A stretch of 64,000 bases of DNA, taken from NCBI GenBank assembly GCA_041984585.1, contig JBHIXX010000006.1, positions 1 to 64,000 on the forward strand, in the 5' to 3' direction. Position 1 is the stretch's first letter, and each line of letters starts with the position of its first letter. Shown piece after piece: positions 36,107 to 43,541 of this stretch. The DNA is from Pseudolysinimonas_A sp041984585 (GTDB lineage Bacteria > Actinomycetota > Actinomycetes > Actinomycetales > Microbacteriaceae). The translations under genes were made by a program, and so were the position numbers. Below the pieces are notes generated by a model. The model was not told the DNA's origin, searched no databases, and worked only from the letters and a program-made list of their open reading frames with translations.

Positions 36107-37320
36107 GATGCGGTCGCCTTCCTCTCCTCCGGCCCCGCGCTCGCGTCTCCGAGCCATCGGTCGATGAGGTCGGTATGAGCCCCGAGCTGCGGAGCCGGCT
36201 GCGGGTCGAGCGCGGGGAAACCCGTGGACTTGAGCGGATTGCCGGCGACCCGGACCGTGCCGAGCACCGGATCGGGTACGTCGACGATCATGCGGCGGGC
36301 GGCGACGTGCGGGTCGTCGAACAGGTCGCCGACGGTCTGCACCCGCGAACTCGGGACCCCGGCGGCGCCGAGAGCCGCGAGCACCTCGTCGACGTCGCGC
36401 CCGCCGGTCCACTCCTGGATGATCGGCAGGAGGATCGTGTCCATCGCCTGCGATCGCAGCGTCCCGTTCGCGAGACGCGGATCGTCGACGAGCTCGGGGC
36501 GGTCGATCACGGCGCAGAATCGGGCGAAGATGGGCTCTCCGGACACGGCGAGCGCGACGTATCCGTCGCGCGCCCGCACGAGCTCGAACGGGGCGGAGCT
36601 GGGGAGGCGCCCGCGCGCCGGGGCCTTGCCGGTCCAGCCGTAGGCGCCGATCGCGTACTCGTTGAGGTGCATACCAACGTCGAACATCGAGACGTCGATG
36701 TGCTGCCCGAGGCCCGTCCGCTCGCGCTGGAAGAGCGCGAGGAGGGTGGCGGTCGCGGCCCAGTCTCCGGCCGCCGTGTCGATGAGGGGGAAACCGACGG
36801 GGGCGGGCGGATCGCCCTCCTGCCCGGAGGTGTAGGCGATGCCCGACATCGCCTGACCGATCAGATCGAAGGCCGGCATGGCGGTATACGGCCCCGGCGC
36901 GACGTCGGGCTGACCGAATCCGGAGATGGAGACCTGGATGAGGCGGGGATTGATCTCGTGCAGGCGCGCGTAGTCGAGCCCGAGGCGGCCGAGCGCGCCC
37001 GGCCGAAGATTCTGCACGATGACATCCACCGAGCGGATCAATTCGAGGAATCGCGCGCGATCGTCCTCTGTGCCGATATCGAGCAGCGCGCTCTTCTTGC
37101 CTCGGTTCAAGCGCGTGAACCAGACGCTGGAAGTTCCTTCCGCGGTGGTCTCGATGGGAGGGAACCCCCGATAGCTGTCGCCGCCCGCCGGCTCGAGCTT
37201 CACCACCTCGGCGCCCCAATCGGCGAGCAACATGCTGGCCGTGGGGCCCGCGACGAAGTTCTCGAGCGCGAGGACGCGCACTCCGGCCAGGGGGAGTTGC
37301 GGGGAATCAGCCGTCGCCAT
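36103..37320 (-). CDS. CaiB/BaiF CoA-transferase family III, first gene of operon
   Basis: A 405-residue CoA-transferase with VLALENFVAGPTASMLLADW, NRGKKSALLDIGTED and the nucleophile Asp in AMPAFDLIGQAMSGIAY. It is the promoter-proximal gene, so it is a good candidate for the initial activation of the free acid substrate. The divergent GntR/FCD regulator starts 104 bases upstream. It is similar in layout to the member at 29272-30495. Confidence 0.93.
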   Translation of the reverse strand: MATADSPQLPLAGVRVLALENFVAGPTASMLLADWGAEVVKLEPAGGDSYRGFPPIETTAEGTSSVWFTRLNRGKKSALLDIGTEDDRARFLELIRSVDVIVQNLRPGALGRLGLDYARLHEINPRLIQVSISGFGQPDVAPGPYTAMPAFDLIGQAMSGIAYTSGQEGDPPAPVGFPLIDTAAGDWAATATLLALFQRERTGLGQHIDVSMFDVGMHLNEYAIGAYGWTGKAPARGRLPSSAPFELVRARDGYVALAVSGEPIFARFCAVIDRPELVDDPRLANGTLRSQAMDTILLPIIQEWTGGRDVDEVLAALGAAGVPSSRVQTVGDLFDDPHVAARRMIVDVPDPVLGTVRVAGNPLKSTGFPALDPQPAPQLGAHTDLIDRWLGDASAGPEERKATAS

Positions 37321-37342
37321 CGAGGCCTCCTTGTGAATAGGA

Positions 37343-37350
37343 TAACGTTA
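37343..37350. promoter_or_regulatory. TAACGTTA palindrome in divergent GntR/operon promoter
   Basis: A perfect 8-bp palindrome in an AT-rich stretch (GAATAGGATAACGTTAGCAT) between the 12-gene operon and the GntR-type regulator. It lies 23 bp upstream of the operon's first start codon. It is a candidate operator for the regulator at 37425-38165 or part of a promoter. Confidence 0.4.
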
Positions 37351-37424
37351 GCATATTTACCGACTTTGGCCCCGTTCCGATACAGTGCTCGAATACCGTC
37401 GTTCGGCCCAGTTCGACGCCACCG

Positions 37425-38165
37425 ATGGGGAAACGAGCAATGCCCGACGTAGTCTTCGACCGCATCAAGCAAGGCAAACTCGCCGAGGTCATCGCCGCGC
37501 AGATCCGCGGCGAGATCCGCAGCGGCGCGCTCGCGCTCGGCGATCGCCTGCCGCCCGAGCGCGAGCTCATCGAGCAGCTCGGGGTCAGCCGCGCCACCGT
37601 CCGCGAAGCCCTGATGCTGCTCGAGGCCGACGGGTTCATCCAGGTGCGCGCCGGCCGGCACGGAGGCGCGTACGTGACGAGCCCGAAGCTCGAACGACTC
37701 GCCACCATCCTCGACGTGATCCTCGCCGTCGAGCAGACGACGACCGACCAGCTCCTCGAAGCGCGGTCGCTCATGGAGCCCCTCGCCGTCCGCCTCGCCA
37801 CGGCGCGCGCCGACGAGAGCGACTTCGAGCGGATCCAGGGTTCGATCGATCGCGCCGCCGAGCACCCGGAGGCTCCCGACATCGTGGCCGAGGAGTCCGC
37901 CCGGTTCCACGTGCTCGTCGCCGAATCGACCCACAACGGCGTCATCTCGGCGCTCACCGCGACCACCCAGCAGTTGATCTACAGCCGCGCCTTCACCGCG
38001 TTCGGGACCGAGACGGCGGCGACGCTGCGCGCGCACCAGCGGATTCTCGACGCCATGCGCGCACGCGACGCCGAGGCGGCGGTGCGTCGGATGGTGCGCC
38101 ATGTGGATGCCTTCCGCGTCGTGCTCGACGCTCCTCGCTCGATCGAACTGGGCTCGGAGGCCTGA
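37425..38165 (+). CDS. GntR family regulator, FadR/FCD subfamily
   Basis: A 246-residue regulator. The winged helix (residues 20-80) has IRSGALALGDRLPPERELIE and QLGVSRATVREALMLLEADG. The C-terminal all-helical FCD ligand domain includes EARSLMEPLAVRLA, the metal-site segment ARFHVLVAESTHN and LRAHQRILDAMRARD. FCD regulators usually sense carboxylates or acyl-CoAs and repress the adjacent operon. It is divergent from the 12-gene operon and convergent with the thiolase operon. ATG 37440 is an alternative start. Confidence 0.92.
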   Translation: MGKRAMPDVVFDRIKQGKLAEVIAAQIRGEIRSGALALGDRLPPERELIEQLGVSRATVREALMLLEADGFIQVRAGRHGGAYVTSPKLERLATILDVILAVEQTTTDQLLEARSLMEPLAVRLATARADESDFERIQGSIDRAAEHPEAPDIVAEESARFHVLVAESTHNGVISALTATTQQLIYSRAFTAFGTETAATLRAHQRILDAMRARDAEAAVRRMVRHVDAFRVVLDAPRSIELGSEA

Positions 38166-38181
38166 CCGCACCACGGTGCGG
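38166..38181. terminator. Short hairpin between convergent genes
   Basis: CCGCACCACGGTGCGG forms a hairpin with 6-bp arms and a 4-base loop immediately after the regulator stop. It lies between two convergent genes and could serve both strands. There is no T-tract. Confidence 0.5.
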
Positions 38182-38204
38182 GCCGGGCGTCCGTTCGGAA
38201 GCGA

Positions 38205-38612
38205 TCAGCTCACCGGACGGAACTTGGGGATCGAGATCGCGTCGGTCGCGTCCTCGAAGACGACCTCGACCCGCTGTCCGACATGGACCGCGTCGGGCTC
38301 GACGTCGACCAGGTTGGAGATCATCGTGTGCGCGCCGTCGACCTTGATCAGGGCCACGTTGTACGGCAGGTCCGGCTCCCACGCCTTGTTGAAAGACTGG
38401 TGATAGACGATCCACGACCACACCTCGCCGGTGCCCGGCAGGGTCACCCAGGTGTGCTCGGGCGACAGGCAGACGGTGCACACCGGTCCGATCGGCCAGC
38501 GGCGATGACCGCAGGCCGAGCATTCCTGGATGCGGAGCTCGTGCTGGGCGCAGCCCTCCCAGAACGACGCACTGCCGTCGGAGGTGTCGGGAAGCGGTTT
38601 GTCGTAGGTCAT
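38205..38612 (-). CDS. DUF35 zinc-ribbon/OB-fold acyl-CoA-binding protein
   Basis: A 135-residue protein with an N-terminal rubredoxin-like zinc ribbon (CSACGHRRWPIGPVCTVC, four cysteines) and a C-terminal OB fold (GEVWSWIVYHQSF, VEVVFEDATD). DUF35 proteins form complexes with thiolase-like partners, as in BbsA-BbsB and ChsH2-Ltp2. The ATG overlaps the stop of the thiolase-like gene (ATGA), which supports such a complex. It is the last gene of the second operon. Confidence 0.92.
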   Translation of the reverse strand: MTYDKPLPDTSDGSASFWEGCAQHELRIQECSACGHRRWPIGPVCTVCLSPEHTWVTLPGTGEVWSWIVYHQSFNKAWEPDLPYNVALIKVDGAHTMISNLVDVEPDAVHVGQRVEVVFEDATDAISIPKFRPVS

Positions 38613-39772
38613 TTCGTCAGCACCAATGCGTTCGCGGTGTTCAGGGCCATGCCTCGGCCGGTCGTCAGGCAGGTCTCGGCTCCCGGCACCTGCCGCGGCC
38701 CGGCCTCCCCGCGGATCTGCCGGACCCCCTCGACGATGTGGGTCCATCCCTGCATGTAGGCATCCGAGAGGCTGCCGCCGTGGGTGTTGGTCGGCAGCGT
38801 GGATCCGAGCTTGAGGTTCCCCTCGGCGACGAACGCGCCGCTCTCGCCGCGCTCGACGAAGCCGCCGTGTTCGAGCCAGAGCAGGACCGAGAACGTGAAG
38901 TTGTCGTACAACTCGGCGACGTCGATGTCGGACGGTCCGAGACCGGACATCGCCCACGCCTCGTCGAGCACCGCCTTCTGATGCGGCAGGTACCACCAGT
39001 CCTCGGCCTCCGACTTGCGGGCCGTGTACCCCTGGCCCATCCCCGCCACGTGCACGGGCGGCTTCGCGAGGTCCCGAGCGCGCTCGGCCGAGCTCACGAT
39101 GATCGCGACCCCGCCGTCGCTGATCAGGCAGCAGTCGAGCAGGTGGAACGGCTCGACCACCCAGCGCGAGGACTGGTGGTCCTCGAGGGTGATCGGCTTC
39201 CCGTACATCACGGCGTCGGGGCTGAGCTGCGCGTGCTCCCGGAAGGTCACCGAGATCGCGCCGAGCTGCTCACTCGTGGTGCCGTAGAGCGACATGTGGC
39301 GTCGGGCACCAAGCGCGCTGTTCGCCTGCGGGCCGAACATCCCCCAGATACCCCAGCTCAGACCCGGGTCCCCGTTGGGGGAGTTGAACCGCTGGCCACC
39401 GGTCAGCGCGGCGTCACCGAACACGCAGGCGACGGTCGTCGCGAGCCCCGCGTCGATCGCCATGATGGCCTCCTGGACCAGCGCGCCGGCGGTCGCGCCG
39501 CCCATCGACTTCGAGCCCGCGTAGCGGGGATCGATCCCCGCCGCCTCCGCGAGCCGGAGGTAGTGGTTCGCCCCCTCGCGCGAAGTGGTCCCCGGGTGGG
39601 TGAGAATCCCGTCGATCTCCGACTTGTCGATCCCGGCGTCGGCAACCGCGAGCGAGAGCGCGTCCAGCCCGAGCCCCAACGCGGTGGTCCCGGGCCGCTT
39701 GCCCATCGCGGTGCGTCCCACTCCGACGATCGCTCCGCGACCGCTCAGCTTCCTGAGATCTCCATCGCCCAT
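38609..39772 (-). CDS. Thiolase-like protein without canonical nucleophile Cys
   Basis: A 387-residue thiolase-superfamily protein of the SCPx/nonspecific lipid-transfer type. The region that normally has the nucleophile Cys reads AGSKSMGGATAGALVQEA, without Cys. The downstream block usually YDCFT reads ELYDNFTFSVLLWLE. The final NTHGGSLSDAYMQG is recognisable, but the usual GHP is absent. It probably works with the DUF35 protein as a retro-aldolase or a Claisen-type lyase using tyrosines, as known for Ltp2, rather than as a classical thiolase. The reaction is inference. Confidence 0.88.
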   Translation of the reverse strand: MGDGDLRKLSGRGAIVGVGRTAMGKRPGTTALGLGLDALSLAVADAGIDKSEIDGILTHPGTTSREGANHYLRLAEAAGIDPRYAGSKSMGGATAGALVQEAIMAIDAGLATTVACVFGDAALTGGQRFNSPNGDPGLSWGIWGMFGPQANSALGARRHMSLYGTTSEQLGAISVTFREHAQLSPDAVMYGKPITLEDHQSSRWVVEPFHLLDCCLISDGGVAIIVSSAERARDLAKPPVHVAGMGQGYTARKSEAEDWWYLPHQKAVLDEAWAMSGLGPSDIDVAELYDNFTFSVLLWLEHGGFVERGESGAFVAEGNLKLGSTLPTNTHGGSLSDAYMQGWTHIVEGVRQIRGEAGPRQVPGAETCLTTGRGMALNTANALVLTK

Positions 39773-39794
39773 CCGTTGACTCCTTTCCGATGCC

Positions 39795-40598
39795 TCAGCG
39801 ACCGCGGAAGACCGGCGGGCGCTTCTCGGCGAACGCCGCGCGACCCTCCGCCCGGTCCTCGGTGTCGCGAAGCAGATTGAACAGTGTGCGCTCGAGCGTG
39901 AGCCCGTCGGCGAGCGGCAGGTGGCGGCCGCGCGCGACCGCCTGCTTCACGGCACGCAGCGACAGCGGCGCGTTGCCCGCGATGCGGTGCGCGACGTCGA
40001 CGGTGGTCGACATCAGATCGGCGGCCGGCACGACGCCGTTGAGCAGGCCTGCATCCTTGATCCGCTCCGCGTCCCAGCGATCACCGGTCAGCAGTAACTC
40101 CATCGCGAGCGCCGCGGGCGCCTGCCGAATGATCCGCTGGGTGCCGCCGGCGCCGGGCATCGAGCCGATCTTCACCTCGGGCAGCGCGAAGGTCGCGGTC
40201 GTCGAGGCGTAGCGCAGATCGCACGACATCGCCAGCTCGAACCCCGCGCCGAGCGCGTAGCCGTTGATCGCCGCGAGCACCGGCTTCCAGAACTCCATCC
40301 CGCGGGAGAGGTGCCGCGGCGGCTCACCGAACTGGTCGTCGAACGCCGTGGTGTCGGGCGCGCCGCGCAGATCCATCCCGGAGCAGAAGGCTTTCTCGCC
40401 CGCCCCGGTGAGGACGACGGCGCGGATGCTGTCGTCATCCCGGAACTCCACCAGCGCCTCGCCGAGGACGTCGATGATCGACGTCGTGAGGCTGTTGTGC
40501 GCCTGCGGGCGGTTGAGCGTGAGAATCCCGACATCGCCGTCCCGATCGACGAGAAGTTCGGCCTCCCCGCCGGCCGCGGCCGGATCCGGCGCCGTCAC
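39795..40598 (-). CDS. Enoyl-CoA hydratase (canonical)
   Basis: A 267-residue crotonase. The oxyanion-hole segments are FCSGMDLRGAPD and GYALGAGFELAMSCD. Both catalytic glutamates are present, in AGFELAM and in TFALPEVKIGSMPGAGGT. The start is GTG 40598, overlapping the acyl-CoA dehydrogenase stop (GTGA). It hydrates the enoyl-CoA made by that dehydrogenase. The first 15 residues are an Ala/Gly-rich extension. Confidence 0.93.
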   Translation of the reverse strand: MTAPDPAAAGGEAELLVDRDGDVGILTLNRPQAHNSLTTSIIDVLGEALVEFRDDDSIRAVVLTGAGEKAFCSGMDLRGAPDTTAFDDQFGEPPRHLSRGMEFWKPVLAAINGYALGAGFELAMSCDLRYASTTATFALPEVKIGSMPGAGGTQRIIRQAPAALAMELLLTGDRWDAERIKDAGLLNGVVPAADLMSTTVDVAHRIAGNAPLSLRAVKQAVARGRHLPLADGLTLERTLFNLLRDTEDRAEGRAAFAEKRPPVFRGR

Positions 40599-41743
40599 AG
40601 TCCGAGCGCCTTCGCGAGGATCCGGTGCTGGATCTCGGTCGTCCCTTCGACGATCTGGAAGTACCGGACGTCGCGGAACAGGCGTTCGATGACCGAGCCC
40701 TGCATGAAGCCCGCACCGCCGAACACGCGCATCATCTGGTCCACGACCCACAGCGCGGTCTCGCTCGCCACGAGCTTGGCGTGGGCGCATTCGCGCACCG
40801 GCACCTCGTCGCGGGTGTCGCAAAGCACCGCCGCGCGGTAGGTGAGCATCCTCGCCGCCGCGATCCGCGCGTCCGCCTCGGCGAACTTCATCGAGATCTC
40901 CTGGAACTTGCCGATCGGACGCCCGAACGCGGTGCGCTCCTTGGCGTACGCCAGCCCCAGGTCGAACGCGGCGCTCGCCACGCCGAGCGACGCCGCCGCG
41001 ATGAGCACGCGACCGCGGATCAGCACGTCGAGGATCTCGTCGATCTCGGAACCGTCCGGCGGAGACAGCCGCCGCGACTCGTCGAGGCGGACGTTGTCGA
41101 ACACGAGCTCCCCGACCTGCGAGGAGCGGCAGCCGAGCTTCTCGAGGGTGCGGTCCACCGCGTAGCCCTCGTCTCCCGCCTCGACCATGTACACGGCGAA
41201 CTTCCCGTTCGCCTGCTTGGCGACGACGCCGATCGCGCCCGCGATGGGGCCGTTCGTGATGAAGGTCTTGCGGCCGCGGAGGATCACGCCGGAGCCGTCC
41301 GCCTCTACGGTGGTGCGGATCGAGCGTACGTCGGAGCCGGCGTCCGGTTCGGTCAGGCCCCACGCGGTGATCAGCTCGCCGGCGATCGCCGGGCGCAGCC
41401 AGCGCTCCTTCTGCTCGTCGGAGCCGAAACGCGCCAGGTAGGCGGTGCCGATCTGGCCCTGGATGCCGAGGCCCGCGGCAATGCCGGCGCAGACCCGCGA
41501 GACCTCCTCGCGGAAGATCATGTCGGGGAGCAGACCGGCGTCGGAGCCGCCCCAGCGTTCCTCGAACTGGAGCCCGAGCAACCCGGCCGAGCCAGCCTTC
41601 GCGAAGAGCTCGAGCGGGAAGGTCCCGGTGCGCTCCGCTTCCTCGACGAGCGGAGCGACGTCGCGCTCCGCGAAGGCGCGCGCGGAGGCGCGGAAGTCCT
41701 CGATCTCGGCAGGCAGCTGGAACAGCTCGCCGATTCCGGCCAT
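40595..41743 (-). CDS. Acyl-CoA dehydrogenase family protein
   Basis: A 382-residue enzyme. It has WGLTEPDAGSDVRSIRTTV, GRKTFITNGPIAGAIG, YAKERTAFGRPIGKFQEI and the catalytic Glu in FQIVEGTTEIQHRIL. Its layout is nearly that of 24427-25626 (same RRLSPP/EG spacer and GCRSSQVGELVFDN block), so the two are clear paralogues. ATG 41743 follows the upstream stop by two bases; GTG 41749 (GTGA overlap) is an alternative start. Confidence 0.94.
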   Translation of the reverse strand: MAGIGELFQLPAEIEDFRASARAFAERDVAPLVEEAERTGTFPLELFAKAGSAGLLGLQFEERWGGSDAGLLPDMIFREEVSRVCAGIAAGLGIQGQIGTAYLARFGSDEQKERWLRPAIAGELITAWGLTEPDAGSDVRSIRTTVEADGSGVILRGRKTFITNGPIAGAIGVVAKQANGKFAVYMVEAGDEGYAVDRTLEKLGCRSSQVGELVFDNVRLDESRRLSPPDGSEIDEILDVLIRGRVLIAAASLGVASAAFDLGLAYAKERTAFGRPIGKFQEISMKFAEADARIAAARMLTYRAAVLCDTRDEVPVRECAHAKLVASETALWVVDQMMRVFGGAGFMQGSVIERLFRDVRYFQIVEGTTEIQHRILAKALGL

Positions 41744-41745
41744 CG

Positions 41746-42516
41746 TCACTTCCCCTCGAAGCGCGGCGACCGCTTCTCGGCGAAGGCGCGTGGGCCTTCG
41801 GCGGCGTCCGCAGTCGAGAACAGCGACTTGCTGAGGCGCTGCTCGAGGGCGAGCGCGTCGGCGATCGACAGATCCGTTCCCTCGTCGACGGCGCGCTTGG
41901 CCGCACGGACCGCGAGCGGGCCGTTCGCGACGATCGCGTCCGCCATGGCGAGCGCGCGATCCATCAGCTCCGCCGAGGGTACGACCGCGTTCACCAGGCC
42001 GACCTCGTAGGCCCGCGCGGCGGAGATCGGCGCGCCGGTCATCAGCATTTCGAGGGCGACGGCGCGCGGGATGTCGCGGGCCAGCCGCTGGGTTCCGCCG
42101 CCACCCGGCAGCAGCGCCCACTTGGCCTCGGTCAGCCCGAGCTGCGCGTGGTCGGCCGCGATCCGCAGGTCGCAGGCGAGGATCATCTCGAGTCCGCCGC
42201 CGAAGGCCGATCCGTTGATCGCGACGATGATCGGCTTCTCGGTGTGGAAGTCGCGGGTGATGTATCCGAACGGCGGAGCGACGTAGTCGGGGTCAGCGCG
42301 CTCGGCCGGATCCATCTCCTTGAGGTCGGCGCCTGCGCTGAAGGCCTTGTCGCCGGCGGCGGTGAGAACGGCGAGCCAGGCGTCGTCGTCCTCGACGAAC
42401 GCCGTGAAGGCGGACTCGAGACCCGCGCGGGTCTCGCGGTTGATGGCGTTGCGTGCCTCCGGGCGATCGATGGTGATCACCCGGATGTGTCCTCGGGATT
42501 CGACGCGAACTGGCAT
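41746..42516 (-). CDS. Enoyl-CoA hydratase (canonical)
   Basis: A 256-residue crotonase with FSAGADLKEMD and GSAFGGGLEMILACD, and both catalytic glutamates (GGLEMI and QLGLTEAKWALLPGGGGT). It is the second gene of the thiolase operon. The insertion ADPDYVAPPFGYITRDFH around residue 80 shapes the acyl pocket and differs from the neighbouring hydratase, so the two probably act on different intermediates. Confidence 0.93.
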   Translation of the reverse strand: MPVRVESRGHIRVITIDRPEARNAINRETRAGLESAFTAFVEDDDAWLAVLTAAGDKAFSAGADLKEMDPAERADPDYVAPPFGYITRDFHTEKPIIVAINGSAFGGGLEMILACDLRIAADHAQLGLTEAKWALLPGGGGTQRLARDIPRAVALEMLMTGAPISAARAYEVGLVNAVVPSAELMDRALAMADAIVANGPLAVRAAKRAVDEGTDLSIADALALEQRLSKSLFSTADAAEGPRAFAEKRSPRFEGK

Positions 42517-42611
42517 ATCAGGCCCTTTCCTGTGCTTCGCCAGCAGCGCCAGCAGATGGCGCCGCCGTCGAGATGGTCAATTCGTGGTGCACCGCCGACG
42601 TGGCGGGTGGA

Positions 42612-43475
42612 TCACTCGATCGGGTAGTCGAACCATCCGCCCCCGGTCTTCCGACCGAGGCGACCCGCAGCGACCCGTGCGACGAGGCTCGGCGGCGGAG
42701 CGAACCGTTCACCGTACGCCTCACGGAGATTGCGCGACCCCTGCAGAGCGATATCGAGGCCGTTGTAGTCGTTGAGCTCGAACTGGCCCATCGGGTGGTT
42801 GAAGGCCAGCCGCATCGCCTTGTCGAGATCCTCCATCGACGCGATGCCCTCCTCGTAGATGCGGATGCACTCGAGGCGCAGCGCCATGATGGCGCGCGTG
42901 GTAATGAAGCCGGGCGTGTCGCGCTGGCAGACGATGCTCTCCTTGCCGAGCTGCTCGGCCAGGGCCACGGTGCGCGCCAGCATGTCGTCGGAGGTGAGGG
43001 TGCCGCGGATGATCTCGACGAGACGCATCATCACCGGCGGGTTGAAGAAGTGCATGCCGACCACGCGCTCGGGGTGCTCGGTCGCGGAGGCGATCGCGGT
43101 GATGCTCAGCTGGCTGGTGTTGGTCGCCAGCAGCGTGCCCGGGGCGGCGATCGCGTCGAGGTCGGTAAACACCTTCTGCTTGAGCTCGAGCACCTCGGGG
43201 ACGGCCTCGACGATCACTTCGGCTCCCCCGGCGGCCTTGGGGAGGTCGCTGACGAAGCTCATGCGGCCCAGGACGTCATCCGACTCCTGCTGGGAGAGCG
43301 TGCCCTTCTTGACGAACCGATCGAGGCTCGTCCGGACGCCGGCCTTGGCGCGATCCAGCGCCGCGGCGTCGACGTCGAAGACGCGCACGTCGATCCCGCG
43401 CATCGCCGCCAACTGACCGATTCCGTGACCCATGGTGCCCGAACCGACCACCGTCAACGTCTTCACGCCTGCCAT
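42612..43475 (-). CDS. 3-hydroxyacyl-CoA dehydrogenase (3-hydroxybutyryl-CoA type)
   Basis: A 287-residue NAD-dependent dehydrogenase. NAD motif VVGSGTMGHGIGQLAA, catalytic His in VVGMHFFNPPVMMRLVEII, Glu in EVIVEAVPE, and the C-terminal dimer domain FNHPMGQFELNDYNGLD. It is the first gene of the second operon, with RBS AAGGAGA upstream of ATG 43475. It oxidises the 3-hydroxyacyl-CoA from the hydratases, before the thiolase-like/DUF35 cleavage step. Confidence 0.95.
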   Translation of the reverse strand: MAGVKTLTVVGSGTMGHGIGQLAAMRGIDVRVFDVDAAALDRAKAGVRTSLDRFVKKGTLSQQESDDVLGRMSFVSDLPKAAGGAEVIVEAVPEVLELKQKVFTDLDAIAAPGTLLATNTSQLSITAIASATEHPERVVGMHFFNPPVMMRLVEIIRGTLTSDDMLARTVALAEQLGKESIVCQRDTPGFITTRAIMALRLECIRIYEEGIASMEDLDKAMRLAFNHPMGQFELNDYNGLDIALQGSRNLREAYGERFAPPPSLVARVAAGRLGRKTGGGWFDYPIE

Positions 43476-43492
43476 TGCTTCTCCTTGGACAC

Positions 43493-43526
43493 TGGATAAT
43501 ACGAATACTAATACACTATATACTAC
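43493..43526. promoter_or_regulatory. AT-rich promoter with repeated ATAC units
   Basis: The region upstream of the hydroxyacyl-CoA dehydrogenase carries four ATAC units, three of them at 6-bp steps (AATACGAATACTAATAC, then TATATAC). It is sharply AT-rich against the GC-rich surroundings. It is the expected place for the promoter and operator of the second operon. A distant similarity to the AGTATACT boxes is possible but not exact. Confidence 0.4.
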
Positions 43527-43541
43527 GACCACGGGCACGTG

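Noticed and set aside
24427..43475. Ordinary fatty-acid beta-oxidation (fad) cluster
   Set aside because: There is no fadD-type ligase or fadBA fusion and no normal thiolase; many CoA-transferases and non-canonical enzymes argue against it.
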